Origin: Rikenellaceae bacterium
Lineage (GTDB): Bacteria > Bacteroidota > Bacteroidia > Bacteroidales > UBA932
DNA length: 34,420 bases
NCBI GenBank assembly: GCA_900769735.1
Contig: CAAGHY010000161.1
Coordinates: forward strand, 1-34,420
Direction of reading: 5' to 3'
Part shown: positions 23,408-30,391 of the stretch, one piece after another
Layout: every line of letters starts with the position of its first letter
How positions within the stretch are numbered: position 1 is the first letter of the stretch
Notes under the pieces: model-generated
The model's input: the letters and a program-made list of their open reading frames with translations, nothing else
Databases searched by the model: none
Told to the model about the DNA's origin: nothing
Translations under genes and position numbers: made by a program

Positions 23408-23773
23408 TTATTTTATGGTTATTATTTTGAACTCTATTCTTGGGTTCTCCTTATCAACGAACTTCCTTGCGTGTATCAGGCAACAGTTGTTGTCATTCTT
23501 GATGACCTTTGCATGCTGTAGACAATCCAGAATACCCTTCAAACAGCCGTCAAGGTCGCTCCTCTTGCTGGGGAAATAAACGTCAAGATAAAACTCAAAA
23601 GGGACACCAATATTAGCATCCCTTATTGCTCCCACTTGCCACATAAAGGCCTCTTCGTACCGCTTCATTGCCGTTGTCTTTGTGAGGCTGGCGTGACCGT
23701 TTATTGTGATAATGCGGTAAGCATTACTCTTGCTCACCGGCGTTCCTTCCACTTTTCCTTTGTATTCCATCAT
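23408..23773 (-). CDS. rusA: RusA-like Holliday junction resolvase
   Basis: 121 residues. The RusA signature is present: an N-terminal PVSKSNAYR, and the acidic active-site cluster RSDLDGCLKGILDCLQ (Asp 73, 75 and 83), then KNDNN with Asp 94. RusA dimers cut four-way junctions that arise in recombination and replication, here before packaging. It overlaps the small zinc protein by 4 bp (ATGA). Length is typical. Confidence 0.88.
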   Translation of the reverse strand: MMEYKGKVEGTPVSKSNAYRIITINGHASLTKTTAMKRYEEAFMWQVGAIRDANIGVPFEFYLDVYFPSKRSDLDGCLKGILDCLQHAKVIKNDNNCCLIHARKFVDKENPRIEFKIITIK

Positions 23774-23931
23774 TCGTGCTTTCTATCAGGTCTGTAAATA
23801 AAATCCTCATACCAGGGCATTTCTGCCCCTTTTGCTTTCTGCCAATTCTTGAGATACTCCTGTGCGCATTTCCGGCAACTGCCTTTCTTACCGGGTGGCA
23901 GCTCCTCCCCGCATTTTATACATTTACCCAT
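23770..23931 (-). CDS. Small zinc-ribbon protein, 53 residues
   Basis: ATG at 23931, stop TGA at 23770-23772 overlapping the RusA start. Two CxxC pairs (Cys 4/7 in CIKC and 19/22 in CRKC) 12 residues apart form a likely zinc ribbon. A Lys/Trp helix and an acidic aromatic tail follow. Such proteins bind nucleic acids or join protein complexes. It fills a 175-bp gap between two genes and is coupled to both, which supports it as real. Confidence 0.7.
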   Translation of the reverse strand: MGKCIKCGEELPPGKKGSCRKCAQEYLKNWQKAKGAEMPWYEDFIYRPDRKHE

Positions 23932-23948
23932 AACAAGAAAAAGGAGGC

Positions 23949-24248
23949 TTACGCCTCCCTTGATTCGTTAAACTTTATTTTAGCTTCAATTACCTCCTGT
24001 ACATCCACCGCCACCATTGCAAGATATGTAAGGGCCGAAATGGCAACATCGGCAGCCTCCTCCACATCTTCCGTATATTGAGGCAGATGCACGGACATTC
24101 TGTTACACCTTGCCACAAGCAATTCAACCGCCTCATCGTGTACAGCTTTCTTCTGCACGCTGGTCATTACATCAATGGGGTGTTGTGGGTTTACCTTACC
24201 CCTCTTGTGCGCACATTTAAGAGCGCGTTTTGCAAGTTTGTTCATCAT
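23949..24248 (-). CDS. MazG-like NTP pyrophosphohydrolase candidate
   Basis: 99 residues, all helical. It has the EE(x)AD pattern of the MazG/dUTPase-like helical fold: VEEAADVAISALTYLAMV, with further acidic residues in DVQEVIEAKIKFN. The N-terminal half is basic (KRALKCAHKRGK). The family hydrolyses NTPs to NMP and pyrophosphate, and phages use it to adjust nucleotide pools. It overlaps the upstream gene by 4 bp. Confidence 0.6.
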   Translation of the reverse strand: MMNKLAKRALKCAHKRGKVNPQHPIDVMTSVQKKAVHDEAVELLVARCNRMSVHLPQYTEDVEEAADVAISALTYLAMVAVDVQEVIEAKIKFNESREA

Positions 24249-24577
24249 CTCTTCTTAAGCATTTTCTTTGCCTGGGCAAGTGTTATATTCGGGTTGTCCT
24301 GTAAGAGCTTGATAAACTCCTGTCGGCCTAATTTGCGATAAATGGGAATCCACTCTTTCATTACAAGGTCTGCAGGCTCCCCCGGCTCAATGGCCTTGTT
24401 ATTATCCCCTACATAGTGTTTGCTTTCAGGATCACTCAACTCAAAGATGTCAATGCCGTGCTTGTTTACTATCCGGTAGTCAATTTTCCCGATGGTACAA
24501 CCACCGTAGTATCTTGCGGTTGAGAGCTGGCTGTTGGCCCAATACTCCTCAGTTATCATTATAGGTGTTGTTGTCAT
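24245..24577 (-). CDS. Unknown phage protein
   Basis: 110 residues. It starts with an MITEEYWANSQLSTARYYGG motif, and a short beta region with KIDYRIVNKHGIDIFEL follows. It ends in a helix-rich tail with NITLAQAKKMLKK. I have seen such ends in small Bacteroidetes phage proteins, but no function is known to me. It is coupled on both sides. Confidence 0.65.
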   Translation of the reverse strand: MTTTPIMITEEYWANSQLSTARYYGGCTIGKIDYRIVNKHGIDIFELSDPESKHYVGDNNKAIEPGEPADLVMKEWIPIYRKLGRQEFIKLLQDNPNITLAQAKKMLKKR

Positions 24578-24578
24578 A

Positions 24579-24680
24579 TCAGTTCGTTTTACGTTGTGGA
24601 CAAGGCTTTGCCTTGTTGTAACCTCTGTTAATGTTAAGGCAAGTGTTTTTCAACTTGCATTTGTTGCAATAGCTGTTCAT
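24579..24680 (-). CDS. Very small four-cysteine protein, 33 residues
   Basis: ATG at 24680, TGA at 24579, two bases from the next gene (TGATATG). The product is basic and has Cys at 5, 8, 14 and 27 in a CxxC-x5-C-x12-C arrangement, a plausible mini zinc finger. It exactly fills the gap between its neighbours, in the same direction. The only alternative is noncoding DNA; the 7-bp hairpin at 24600-24616 lies inside it. Confidence 0.55.
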   Translation of the reverse strand: MNSYCNKCKLKNTCLNINRGYNKAKPCPQRKTN

Positions 24681-24698
24681 TTTTTATTCTTGTAGTTG

Positions 24699-24908
24699 TT
24701 AATCTTTACAAATCCAAAAAGCCAATAACGCCACAACCCCGACAATTATAGATGCAAGTATTGAGCTGTAAAATGTAAGTTTTATATGAAGGAGAATCAT
24801 ATCCCAACTTAATGACCCTCCTTCAACAACTCTTAACCCGGTAATCAATACAACAACCAACACAAGTAGAATTATTATTGCGATACCGCTTTTAATCTTC
24901 TTTTTCAT
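24699..24908 (-). CDS. Small membrane protein, two helices
   Basis: 69 residues with two hydrophobic segments (about 7-25 and 46-68) and a positively charged N-terminus (MKKKIK), so both ends probably face the cytoplasm. The ribosome site is GGAGGAAG. It could be a superinfection exclusion or other membrane protein. No family recognised. Confidence 0.65.
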   Translation of the reverse strand: MKKKIKSGIAIIILLVLVVVLITGLRVVEGGSLSWDMILLHIKLTFYSSILASIIVGVVALLAFWICKD

Positions 24909-25417
24909 TTTTCTTCCTCCTTAATTAACTCTGGATTATCGTGGATGTTGCCAATGATTTCAAACTCAAAAATTGGTTGGCTATATCTCATATCACCAAA
25001 TAGAGCACTTATATATAAATCACAATCACATAATTTTGCATCAATCAATTTTGCTATCATATTCCCATCTATAAAGGAGATGACACATTTATATTCATGC
25101 AAAAGATTTCCCTTGCCATCAGCTAATGCAAATTCTTTTACTTCGTCAAACGAGAATTGCAAATTTAAAAACATATTTGCAAACTCTTTAACATAAAGAA
25201 TATCCCCCTCGTAAATCTCCTTGCCGTTCTTGTCTTTCAATCCTGTGTATTGGCCAAGTGTGTTTATATCACAGGTTATTGTGGTTAGTTTCCAGTTGTG
25301 AGTATTACCTCTAATAGTATATGGGATAGCACAAAAACCATCACCGATAATAACTCCGTATCCAGATATCCAATTATTATCATTTATTTGTTTCGCTCTA
25401 AACTTTATTTCTCGCAT
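24905..25417 (-). CDS. YopX family protein
   Basis: 170 residues. The YopX pattern is clear: MREIKFRAKQ(x)nWISGYG at the start, DINTLGQYTGLKDKNGKEIYEGDI in the middle, and a FEFEIIGNIHDNPELI end. The family is common in phages and mobile elements of Bacteroidetes and Firmicutes; function is unknown. It overlaps the gene at 25405 by 13 bp. Confidence 0.85.
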   Translation of the reverse strand: MREIKFRAKQINDNNWISGYGVIIGDGFCAIPYTIRGNTHNWKLTTITCDINTLGQYTGLKDKNGKEIYEGDILYVKEFANMFLNLQFSFDEVKEFALADGKGNLLHEYKCVISFIDGNMIAKLIDAKLCDCDLYISALFGDMRYSQPIFEFEIIGNIHDNPELIKEEEK

Positions 25418-25683
25418 TGTGATTTCTTCTTTAGTTTCTCAATAGTTATATTGGCTATTCTGATAGCTGTTTCAACTACATCTATATCATCAAGTGCTGC
25501 CGTCTCAGGATTAGCTAATATCCCTTGCATAGCCATCCCTGCGTATTGATGCTTCAACTTCTCCCAGTAGTCGGGTTCATCTGTAATTTCAAGTTCAGTT
25601 TTCAAATAATCATTACCGTACACATCATATTCAAGGTCGGATAATTCTATTATCTCTCCTGTTGCTTTAACTCTTGCTTTCAT
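25405..25683 (-). CDS. Small Bacteroides-phage accessory protein
   Basis: 92 residues. A short strand region with GEIIELSDLEYDVY is followed by a YWEKLKHQYAGMAMQGILANPETAA helix, a pattern I associate with unnamed Bacteroides phage proteins, and a charged Lys-rich end. The ribosome site is GGAGGAGAAG. No function is known to me. Confidence 0.65.
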   Translation of the reverse strand: MKARVKATGEIIELSDLEYDVYGNDYLKTELEITDEPDYWEKLKHQYAGMAMQGILANPETAALDDIDVVETAIRIANITIEKLKKKSQCEK

Positions 25684-26030
25684 TTCTTCTCCTCCAGATA
25701 ATCTTGGTTAAAATTATTATTACGAATAAGATATTCAATTATATTAATTACCCTATCATATAATCTATTATTAAACATAGTTTTTGCAGCAAGTAATTCT
25801 TTAATAGCATCTATATTAGAAGGATAATCTATCATTTCAATCAATCGGTGTAATGACCAAGCAGGATAAAAATCCTCTTTTATTTCATGCTTATTCCAAA
25901 CATTGAATGGAGTTGTTCCGATTGACTGATGCACCATATCCGCAGTCTCCTTCTTGAGACCTAAAGCAAGCAACTTCTCTGATTGCTCTCTGGTTGTACA
26001 GATGGCACTCTTAAATTCAAACTTTTCCAT
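25680..26030 (-). CDS. Unknown accessory protein
   Basis: 116 residues, helix-rich, with AICTTREQSEKLLALGL at the start and a FYPAWSLHRLIEMIDYPS motif in the middle, found in several unnamed Bacteroides phage proteins. It overlaps the next gene by 4 bp. No catalytic or membrane motif. Confidence 0.65.
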   Translation of the reverse strand: MEKFEFKSAICTTREQSEKLLALGLKKETADMVHQSIGTTPFNVWNKHEIKEDFYPAWSLHRLIEMIDYPSNIDAIKELLAAKTMFNNRLYDRVINIIEYLIRNNNFNQDYLEEKK

Positions 26031-26032
26031 AA

Positions 26033-26329
26033 CTATAACTTCCTTATCAAATGTTTAGCAACTCTATCAGCAATATCAGCTTTTAGTTCTTCAATATCTA
26101 TAAGAGCCAACACATCTTGTGTGTTAATTTCTTTTGCCACTTGTTTTGCAGTATGAGATAATACAGAACCATCAGCATAGAATTTATCTATATAATCTTT
26201 TACTCTTTTACACCCATACGAGTATATCTTATCTCGTAAATCACTATTCTTAAAAGTGTTTGATACCGCACTCTGCATAGCATTATTGAGAGTAGTATCG
26301 TCTATTAGTATTTTCCCTTCTATTGCCAT
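26033..26329 (-). CDS. Unknown helical protein
   Basis: 98 residues, helical and charged, with an N-terminal EGKILIDDTTL strand and a helix pair rich in Asp, Lys and Ile (DIEELKADIADRVAKHLI) at the end. It may dimerise. No family recognised. Confidence 0.6.
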   Translation of the reverse strand: MAIEGKILIDDTTLNNAMQSAVSNTFKNSDLRDKIYSYGCKRVKDYIDKFYADGSVLSHTAKQVAKEINTQDVLALIDIEELKADIADRVAKHLIRKL

Positions 26330-26336
26330 AACTAAA

Positions 26337-26495
26337 CTATCTTACATGTTTTCTGAATCCTCTTTTCTTGAATGGGAACTCTCTTGCAAGCTCCTCTTTG
26401 CGCTGCTTTATCGCAGCTTCTCCCTTCAGGGTTTCAATGATTATTACCGGATTTCTTGGGAGTAATAAGTATTCGTTATCTCTTTCTTCTTTCAT
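26337..26495 (-). CDS. Small basic protein, 52 residues
   Basis: ATG at 26495, TAG at 26337. It is supported by a near-perfect ribosome site and by lying in the gene array, overlapping the end of the upstream gene by 20 bp. The product has a hydrophobic N-terminal strand (LLLPRNPVIII) and a basic C-terminus (KKRGFRKHVR). Function unknown. Confidence 0.7.
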   Translation of the reverse strand: MKEERDNEYLLLPRNPVIIIETLKGEAAIKQRKEELAREFPFKKRGFRKHVR

Positions 26496-26790
26496 GGCTA
26501 TCACCTCCTTTCAATTTGAACTCCTTACAGGGCCTTCCATAATATGGAGCACAATAGAATATAGTTTGATTGCAATAATTAGGGTTAAGTATCTCTTTGG
26601 GACGTTGTTTACATACCCAAGACTTGTGATATGCGTTTATCGTGGCATACCCCTCTTGTCTATACTCGCAGTCCTTACAACGATATTCTTTAAGCACTTT
26701 GCGAGGAAGAACGTGAACTTCATTTCCACTAACAATAACCTTATATTGCTTTGGGATAATGTATATACCTTCTGGTAATTCACTACTCAT
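26476..26790 (-). CDS. Cysteine-rich accessory protein
   Basis: 104 residues. A beta-strand N-terminus (YIIPKQYKVIVSGNEVHVLPR) is followed by a Cys cluster: CKDC, a lone Cys in WVCKQR, CNQT, and CAPYYGRPC. At least six Cys suggest a metal-binding fold. A basic tail ends the protein. I do not know the family. Confidence 0.65.
   Translation of the reverse strand: MSSELPEGIYIIPKQYKVIVSGNEVHVLPRKVLKEYRCKDCEYRQEGYATINAYHKSWVCKQRPKEILNPNYCNQTIFYCAPYYGRPCKEFKLKGGDSHERRKR
26501..26511 (-). promoter_or_regulatory. Strong Shine-Dalgarno site
   Basis: AAAGGAGGTGA ends 5 bases before the ATG at 26495 and matches most of the anti-Shine-Dalgarno complement. This is unusual for a Bacteroidetes-associated genome, where such sites are mostly absent, and it decides the start of the 52-residue gene. 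Confidence 0.75.
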
Positions 26791-26989
26791 TACTGCTCTC
26801 TTTATTATTAATCAATTTTATCTCCACCTGTTGCGGAGAGTTTTTAAAGGTTACTTCTGGAAATAAATTACAGCTTATAGTAAACCATTCAGTATTTGGC
26901 ACACACTCAAAATAACCATTTTTCTTTATTGGTTTTTTTACATATAATTGAGAATATCCGCATTTATCTCTTGCTATCCAAAGTTTCAT
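26783..26989 (-). CDS. Small unknown protein, beta-rich
   Basis: 68 residues. The start KLWIARDKCGYSQLYVKKP and a WFTISCNLFPEVTF segment suggest a small beta fold. Similar starts occur on unnamed Bacteroides phage proteins. It overlaps the next gene by 8 bp. Confidence 0.6.
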   Translation of the reverse strand: MKLWIARDKCGYSQLYVKKPIKKNGYFECVPNTEWFTISCNLFPEVTFKNSPQQVEIKLINNKESSNE

Positions 26990-26991
26990 AA

Positions 26992-27210
26992 CTATTGTCT
27001 TCTTATATAAACTCTAGCACCCTTTTTACCCACGCTATCTCCGAAAGGATAAAATGTTACTTGTTCTACTATAAATTGTGATGAACCTATTACAACAGAA
27101 TCACCTTTTCTTGGTAATAATTCTGGCTCTATTTCACCAAATTGCACTCTGTTTAAATCGTGAGATTTAAACAAATGATATGTAACTTCAATAAAATCTA
27201 CCGCAATCAT
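26992..27210 (-). CDS. Small unknown protein
   Basis: 72 residues from the ATG at 27210; the upstream in-frame codon is TTG inside the neighbour. It is beta-rich, with a PRKGDSVVIGSSQFIVEQVTFYPFG stretch that looks like a small barrel. It is the next gene after the 300-residue protein and fits the operon. Function unknown. Confidence 0.6.
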   Translation of the reverse strand: MIAVDFIEVTYHLFKSHDLNRVQFGEIEPELLPRKGDSVVIGSSQFIVEQVTFYPFGDSVGKKGARVYIRRQ

Positions 27211-27212
27211 TA

Positions 27213-28115
27213 CTACCAAGTTTTATAGTAATCATCACAATCGTTAGTTGTACCTAATAGGTGCTCATTATTTTCGTAGGGAATGCAATAATGGACAGCA
27301 ATATGACCACTGCAATGAAACCACCCATCTTTATAATACCCAAAGAAGTCGTTACCCCAAACAGCGCCGGTTGTTACTCTTGTTAGCACCTTATCAAACG
27401 GCTTCAAAGTAGTGATGTCAAATTTGTTGGGAACTAATTCCCAATCATCTTGTTTTTCTATATACTCTATTGCAAGTCGATTACTCCAATATCTACCACT
27501 ACTAATTTCAGTAATAGTAAAAATGTGGTTATCATTAAGATAATTTGTGTGAATATTTTTAGATTTAATCCTATCCCCCACCTTAAACTTCGGTTCAATC
27601 AATTTCTCCAAAGTCTTTGTTTCAGCGTTCCATTTGTAACCATTTGCTTTAATGGCATCAAAAAGTTTCTGCTTTTCTTCTTCGGTGGCAAGTTTCGCTT
27701 CTGAAATAAATCCGAAATGTGTATCACCAAACTTTTTTATGACAAGTTGATTATCTGACGGTCTATATCCACAATAGAAATCAATAAAACTCTTGTTTTT
27801 ATATGTTTTATGAATAGACTTATAAATACAAAGCGTATTGTTATCTTTAATTAGCACATCCCCATCCTTAAAAGGTCTTTGGAATCCCTCCCAAGTAGTT
27901 TTACCTTTGGGGAAGATTACGCATTTAGGGCAACAGATGTGTAGTAATCTTCCATATTTATCAAGAATAAGCGGGTCTCTACATTCCCCAATTACACATT
28001 TTATTTGGTCATAATCAATAATTTTATCAAATACCACATTATCCGCACAAGTACAATCCAACTCCATCCCTTTCGGGCAATTTCTAAGTATTTCTGCTAT
28101 GTTTAGTTTTTCCAT
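27213..28115 (-). CDS. Bacteroides-phage accessory protein with Cys motifs
   Basis: 300 residues in several parts. The N-terminus (LNIAEILRNCPKGMELDC) has a Cys-rich part with CxC and CCPKC. Then come short beta repeats: FKDGDVLIKDNN with IYKSIHK, and FKVGDRIKSKN with FTITEI. The last part (TTLKPFDKVLTRVTTGAVW) has SH3-like strands. The layout is common in large unnamed proteins of Bacteroides phages; a role in host takeover is possible but not shown. Confidence 0.7.
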   Translation of the reverse strand: MEKLNIAEILRNCPKGMELDCTCADNVVFDKIIDYDQIKCVIGECRDPLILDKYGRLLHICCPKCVIFPKGKTTWEGFQRPFKDGDVLIKDNNTLCIYKSIHKTYKNKSFIDFYCGYRPSDNQLVIKKFGDTHFGFISEAKLATEEEKQKLFDAIKANGYKWNAETKTLEKLIEPKFKVGDRIKSKNIHTNYLNDNHIFTITEISSGRYWSNRLAIEYIEKQDDWELVPNKFDITTLKPFDKVLTRVTTGAVWGNDFFGYYKDGWFHCSGHIAVHYCIPYENNEHLLGTTNDCDDYYKTW

Positions 28116-28138
28116 AACTATTTGCTTTAAGTGTATTA

Positions 28139-28717
28139 CTATTCAATTCCAAACCTAATCTTTATTAACTCAATTATTGCCTTATAAACTTTGCCAAACT
28201 CATTATCCCCGTGAGTTAGCTCTACTTTAGTAGCAAACTCCTCTAAAGTTCCGCTAAAACAGCCACAACTAATTAGCAATGAACCATCTTTCTGTTTAAA
28301 AACAGTTGTAGTTCCGTATCTTGAGCCAAAAGACTGAAAACAGCAGTAATCTGCATCGCCGGAAACCCAAGCATCGCCGTAAACCCTAGCATTGCCGGAA
28401 ACCCAAGCATTGTCGGAAACCTCTGCATTGCCGTAAACCCTAGCATTGTCGGAAACCTCTGCATTGCCGTAAACCCTAGCATTGCCGGAAACCTCTGCAT
28501 TGCCGTAAACCCTAGCATTGTCGGAAACCTCTGCATTGCCGTAAACCCTAGCATTGTCGGAAACCCAAGCATCGCCGGAAATATTTTCCTCTTTTTCAAC
28601 CCATCCTCCTTTCTCTCCTACCTTTGCCCATTTACAATCTACAGTACATTCAATGCGAAATAACCTTATCCCTAAAAAGTTAATTTTCGTTTCACTAGTC
28701 AATTTAAAATGTTTCAT
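28139..28717 (-). CDS. Left-handed beta-helix repeat protein
   Basis: 192 residues. The N-terminal 45 are an unknown domain with a GGWVEKEENISGDAWV entry. Residues about 46-126 consist of alternating hexapeptides (NARVYG, NAEVSD and variants), the repeats of a left-handed beta helix. The C-terminal 65 residues have Cys pairs and a helix. There is no signal peptide, so the helix may act inside the cell or in the virion. Function unknown. Confidence 0.75.
   Translation of the reverse strand: MKHFKLTSETKINFLGIRLFRIECTVDCKWAKVGEKGGWVEKEENISGDAWVSDNARVYGNAEVSDNARVYGNAEVSGNARVYGNAEVSDNARVYGNAEVSDNAWVSGNARVYGDAWVSGDADYCCFQSFGSRYGTTTVFKQKDGSLLISCGCFSGTLEEFATKVELTHGDNEFGKVYKAIIELIKIRFGIE
28352..28578. 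repeat. 36-bp tandem repeats encoding the beta helix
   Basis: About six near-identical 36-bp units (two 18-bp halves each) code for the 12-residue repeat NARVYGNAEVSD. The DNA is much more uniform than coding needs, so copy number probably varies by slippage or recombination. It is coding sequence, not a CRISPR array. Confidence 0.8.
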
Positions 28718-28718
28718 A

Positions 28719-29159
28719 TCACTTGATAAAAAATTGCTTCAATAAATCTTCGTTCAGCAGCCCCCCATCCGGCATATTGTAGATATACCGCTCAATCCTC
28801 TGCTCCCTATCCATATTGCCGTTATCTTGCGAAGTGTAGCATCTATCAGCTATAAGGAGCATTATCCTCGCCATATATGCCCCACTTACGCGCAGATCAT
28901 CCATTTTATTGTATTGCTCTCCAAAGGCAGCTTCGTAATCTTTGAAAAAATCCTCAGACAGATTCTTCATAGCAGCCACCTTCTCCATCATCACATTGTG
29001 CCGCCTCTTGATATTGTGTTTCAAACAGCGCCCGCGCATGAGCAACTGAAATTCCATTCTCCGGAGCATCATATCCGCAGCCTCCATCAGAATGTAATAG
29101 CTGTTTGTCACCAAAGCCTCCTGCTTGAGTGCATCCAATTCAAATTCCTTGCTCTCCAT
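28719..29159 (-). CDS. Unknown helical phage protein
   Basis: 146 residues, helical, with many Met and Arg (MLRRMEFQLLMRGRCLKHNIKRR) and a C-terminal RIERYIYNMPDGGLLNEDLL. It may bind nucleic acid. It ends just before the beta-helix gene and overlaps the small membrane gene upstream by 20 bp. No family recognised. Confidence 0.65.
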   Translation of the reverse strand: MESKEFELDALKQEALVTNSYYILMEAADMMLRRMEFQLLMRGRCLKHNIKRRHNVMMEKVAAMKNLSEDFFKDYEAAFGEQYNKMDDLRVSGAYMARIMLLIADRCYTSQDNGNMDREQRIERYIYNMPDGGLLNEDLLKQFFIK

Positions 29160-29256
29160 CTTCCGGCTTCTTTATCGTGTCAATACTTGGGTAAACGAAC
29201 ACCCCCACAATAAAAGCATAGATACACACAGCAACTATACTCACTACTTTTGCCAT
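29140..29256 (-). CDS. Small membrane protein, 38 residues
   Basis: ATG at 29256, TGA at 29140-29142. The start overlaps the stop of another tiny gene (TAATG). One hydrophobic segment at about residues 4-22 is followed by a charged tail. It fills an otherwise empty 180-bp gap. Coupling on both sides supports it; no homology is known to me. Confidence 0.5.
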   Translation of the reverse strand: MAKVVSIVAVCIYAFIVGVFVYPSIDTIKKPEDGEQGI

Positions 29257-29327
29257 TACAGGACAAAAAAGCAGCCCAGAATCAATGCGGCTGCCACTAC
29301 TACAAGAATCAAATACTTACTTCTCAT
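29256..29327 (-). CDS. Tiny membrane peptide, 23 residues
   Basis: ATG at 29327, TAA at 29256-29258. Basic start, then an almost pure hydrophobic segment (about 5-23) with a Cys near the end. It is coupled to the 38-residue gene by TAATG. It may be a membrane peptide, or this may be a leader; support is limited to position and pattern. Confidence 0.4.
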   Translation of the reverse strand: MRSKYLILVVVAAALILGCFFVL

Positions 29328-29340
29328 TTTTCTTCTGTTT

Positions 29341-29523
29341 TTAATAATATTTTTCTGCATTCTCTTTGGTCATTAGCCGGATAGTGTTCTTGTCTATCCT
29401 TACAGGTACAAGGTTCATCTTTGCATCCCTTTCCTTACACAACTTAAGCAAGTGCTTTGCCCTGTCTCTGCCATAGGCAACCTCTGTAGGTATATCCAGC
29501 CTTACTTGTTTTTGTTTTGCCAT
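29341..29523 (-). CDS. Small basic protein
   Basis: 60 residues, Lys/Arg-rich, with a helix (RDRAKHLLKLCKERDAKMN) and a short strand end. It overlaps the upstream gene by 22 bp. It may bind nucleic acid. Function unknown. Confidence 0.6.
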   Translation of the reverse strand: MAKQKQVRLDIPTEVAYGRDRAKHLLKLCKERDAKMNLVPVRIDKNTIRLMTKENAEKYY

Positions 29524-29684
29524 AGTTCACAGTTAGTTAATTCATTAAGTATTACCTGATAAGGCAAATGCTCACATTCACCCAGAATAGGCTCTCCCTG
29601 GTTATTTAAAAAGCCCTCTGTATAGGGCTTACAAAATCTGCAGTCCCGGTGCCGCTTCGTATTTGTCAGTCTCTGCTTCTTCAT
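29502..29684 (-). CDS. Small four-cysteine protein
   Basis: 60 residues. A CRFC pair (15/18), then single Cys in GECEHL and TNCELW make a likely zinc site. The N-terminus is basic. It overlaps the helicase loader by 4 bp. It may help replication or transcription; no family known. Confidence 0.62.
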   Translation of the reverse strand: MKKQRLTNTKRHRDCRFCKPYTEGFLNNQGEPILGECEHLPYQVILNELTNCELWQNKNK

Positions 29685-30391
29685 CCTCTAAAGCTCCTCA
29701 TCGTGTAGAACAGCTTGCAATAGCTGTTCATCCTATCCATTATCCTGTCATCATACTTTTCCCGAAGCATCTCCATACTGCCAAGATTCGTTGAGAAGAT
29801 TGTCACCAACCCCCTCTCGTGCCTATCGTGGATCAGCTTGGCCATCGGCTGCGTCTTGGTGCCGTAGTCCCTGAACTCATCCTCTTCCATCCCAAGATCA
29901 TCAATGAAAAGAATCTTGCATCTTGGCTGCGGCTGCTCGTTGTAGCGTTTAACCATTGCCTTGCCGGTGTAGATATCCCATTTCTCTCCTTCATCCCTGA
30001 ATCTGTAATAATCTCCAACGTCTTTAGCTGACATCTGCATAACTGAACCATACAGGGCAGCATCCTGATTGAAGAACATTTGCAAAGCCTTTGCAATGGT
30101 CGTTTTGCCAATACCCGCAGGGCCGCCTATAATCAAACATTTCTTTGAAGATGATGCGTTGCATATCCATTGGGCCAATCCTTTAAATTTGGCCGCAAAA
30201 AAGGCCAATTCTTGGGGTTTAGCTCCGGTGCTGGTATGTACAATAACACTGAAATAGTGCATCAGCCTTGCAAACACCCATTCTTCGCGCTCCGGGCTAA
30301 ATATCGGATTCGCTTGAGTAAACTGCCTGCGGATTTCTGTATTGTGCTTTGTTAGGATTTGACTGATTTGATTGTTTTGGCTTGTTGTCAT
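29681..30391 (-). CDS. DnaC-like helicase loader ATPase
   Basis: 236 residues. AAA+ ATPase with Walker A GGPAGIGKT at 89-97, Walker B ILFIDDLG at about 160-166, a VTIFSTNL sensor segment (about 195-202) and a DRIMDRM motif near 216-222 with the arginine finger. These proteins load the replicative helicase. The start lies inside the end of the initiator gene with a 95-bp overlap, rather long for this window. The pair initiator plus loader indicates that the phage recruits host helicase. Confidence 0.85.
   Translation of the reverse strand: MTTSQNNQISQILTKHNTEIRRQFTQANPIFSPEREEWVFARLMHYFSVIVHTSTGAKPQELAFFAAKFKGLAQWICNASSSKKCLIIGGPAGIGKTTIAKALQMFFNQDAALYGSVMQMSAKDVGDYYRFRDEGEKWDIYTGKAMVKRYNEQPQPRCKILFIDDLGMEEDEFRDYGTKTQPMAKLIHDRHERGLVTIFSTNLGSMEMLREKYDDRIMDRMNSYCKLFYTMRSFRG

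Noticed and set aside
28352..28578. CRISPR-like array of 36-bp repeats
   Set aside because: The units follow each other without variable spacers and encode hexapeptide repeats in a long gene.
28273..28599. Repetitive 108-residue frame on the minus strand
   Set aside because: It is the out-of-frame shadow of the beta-helix repeats; the repeat period is a multiple of three so every frame stays open.
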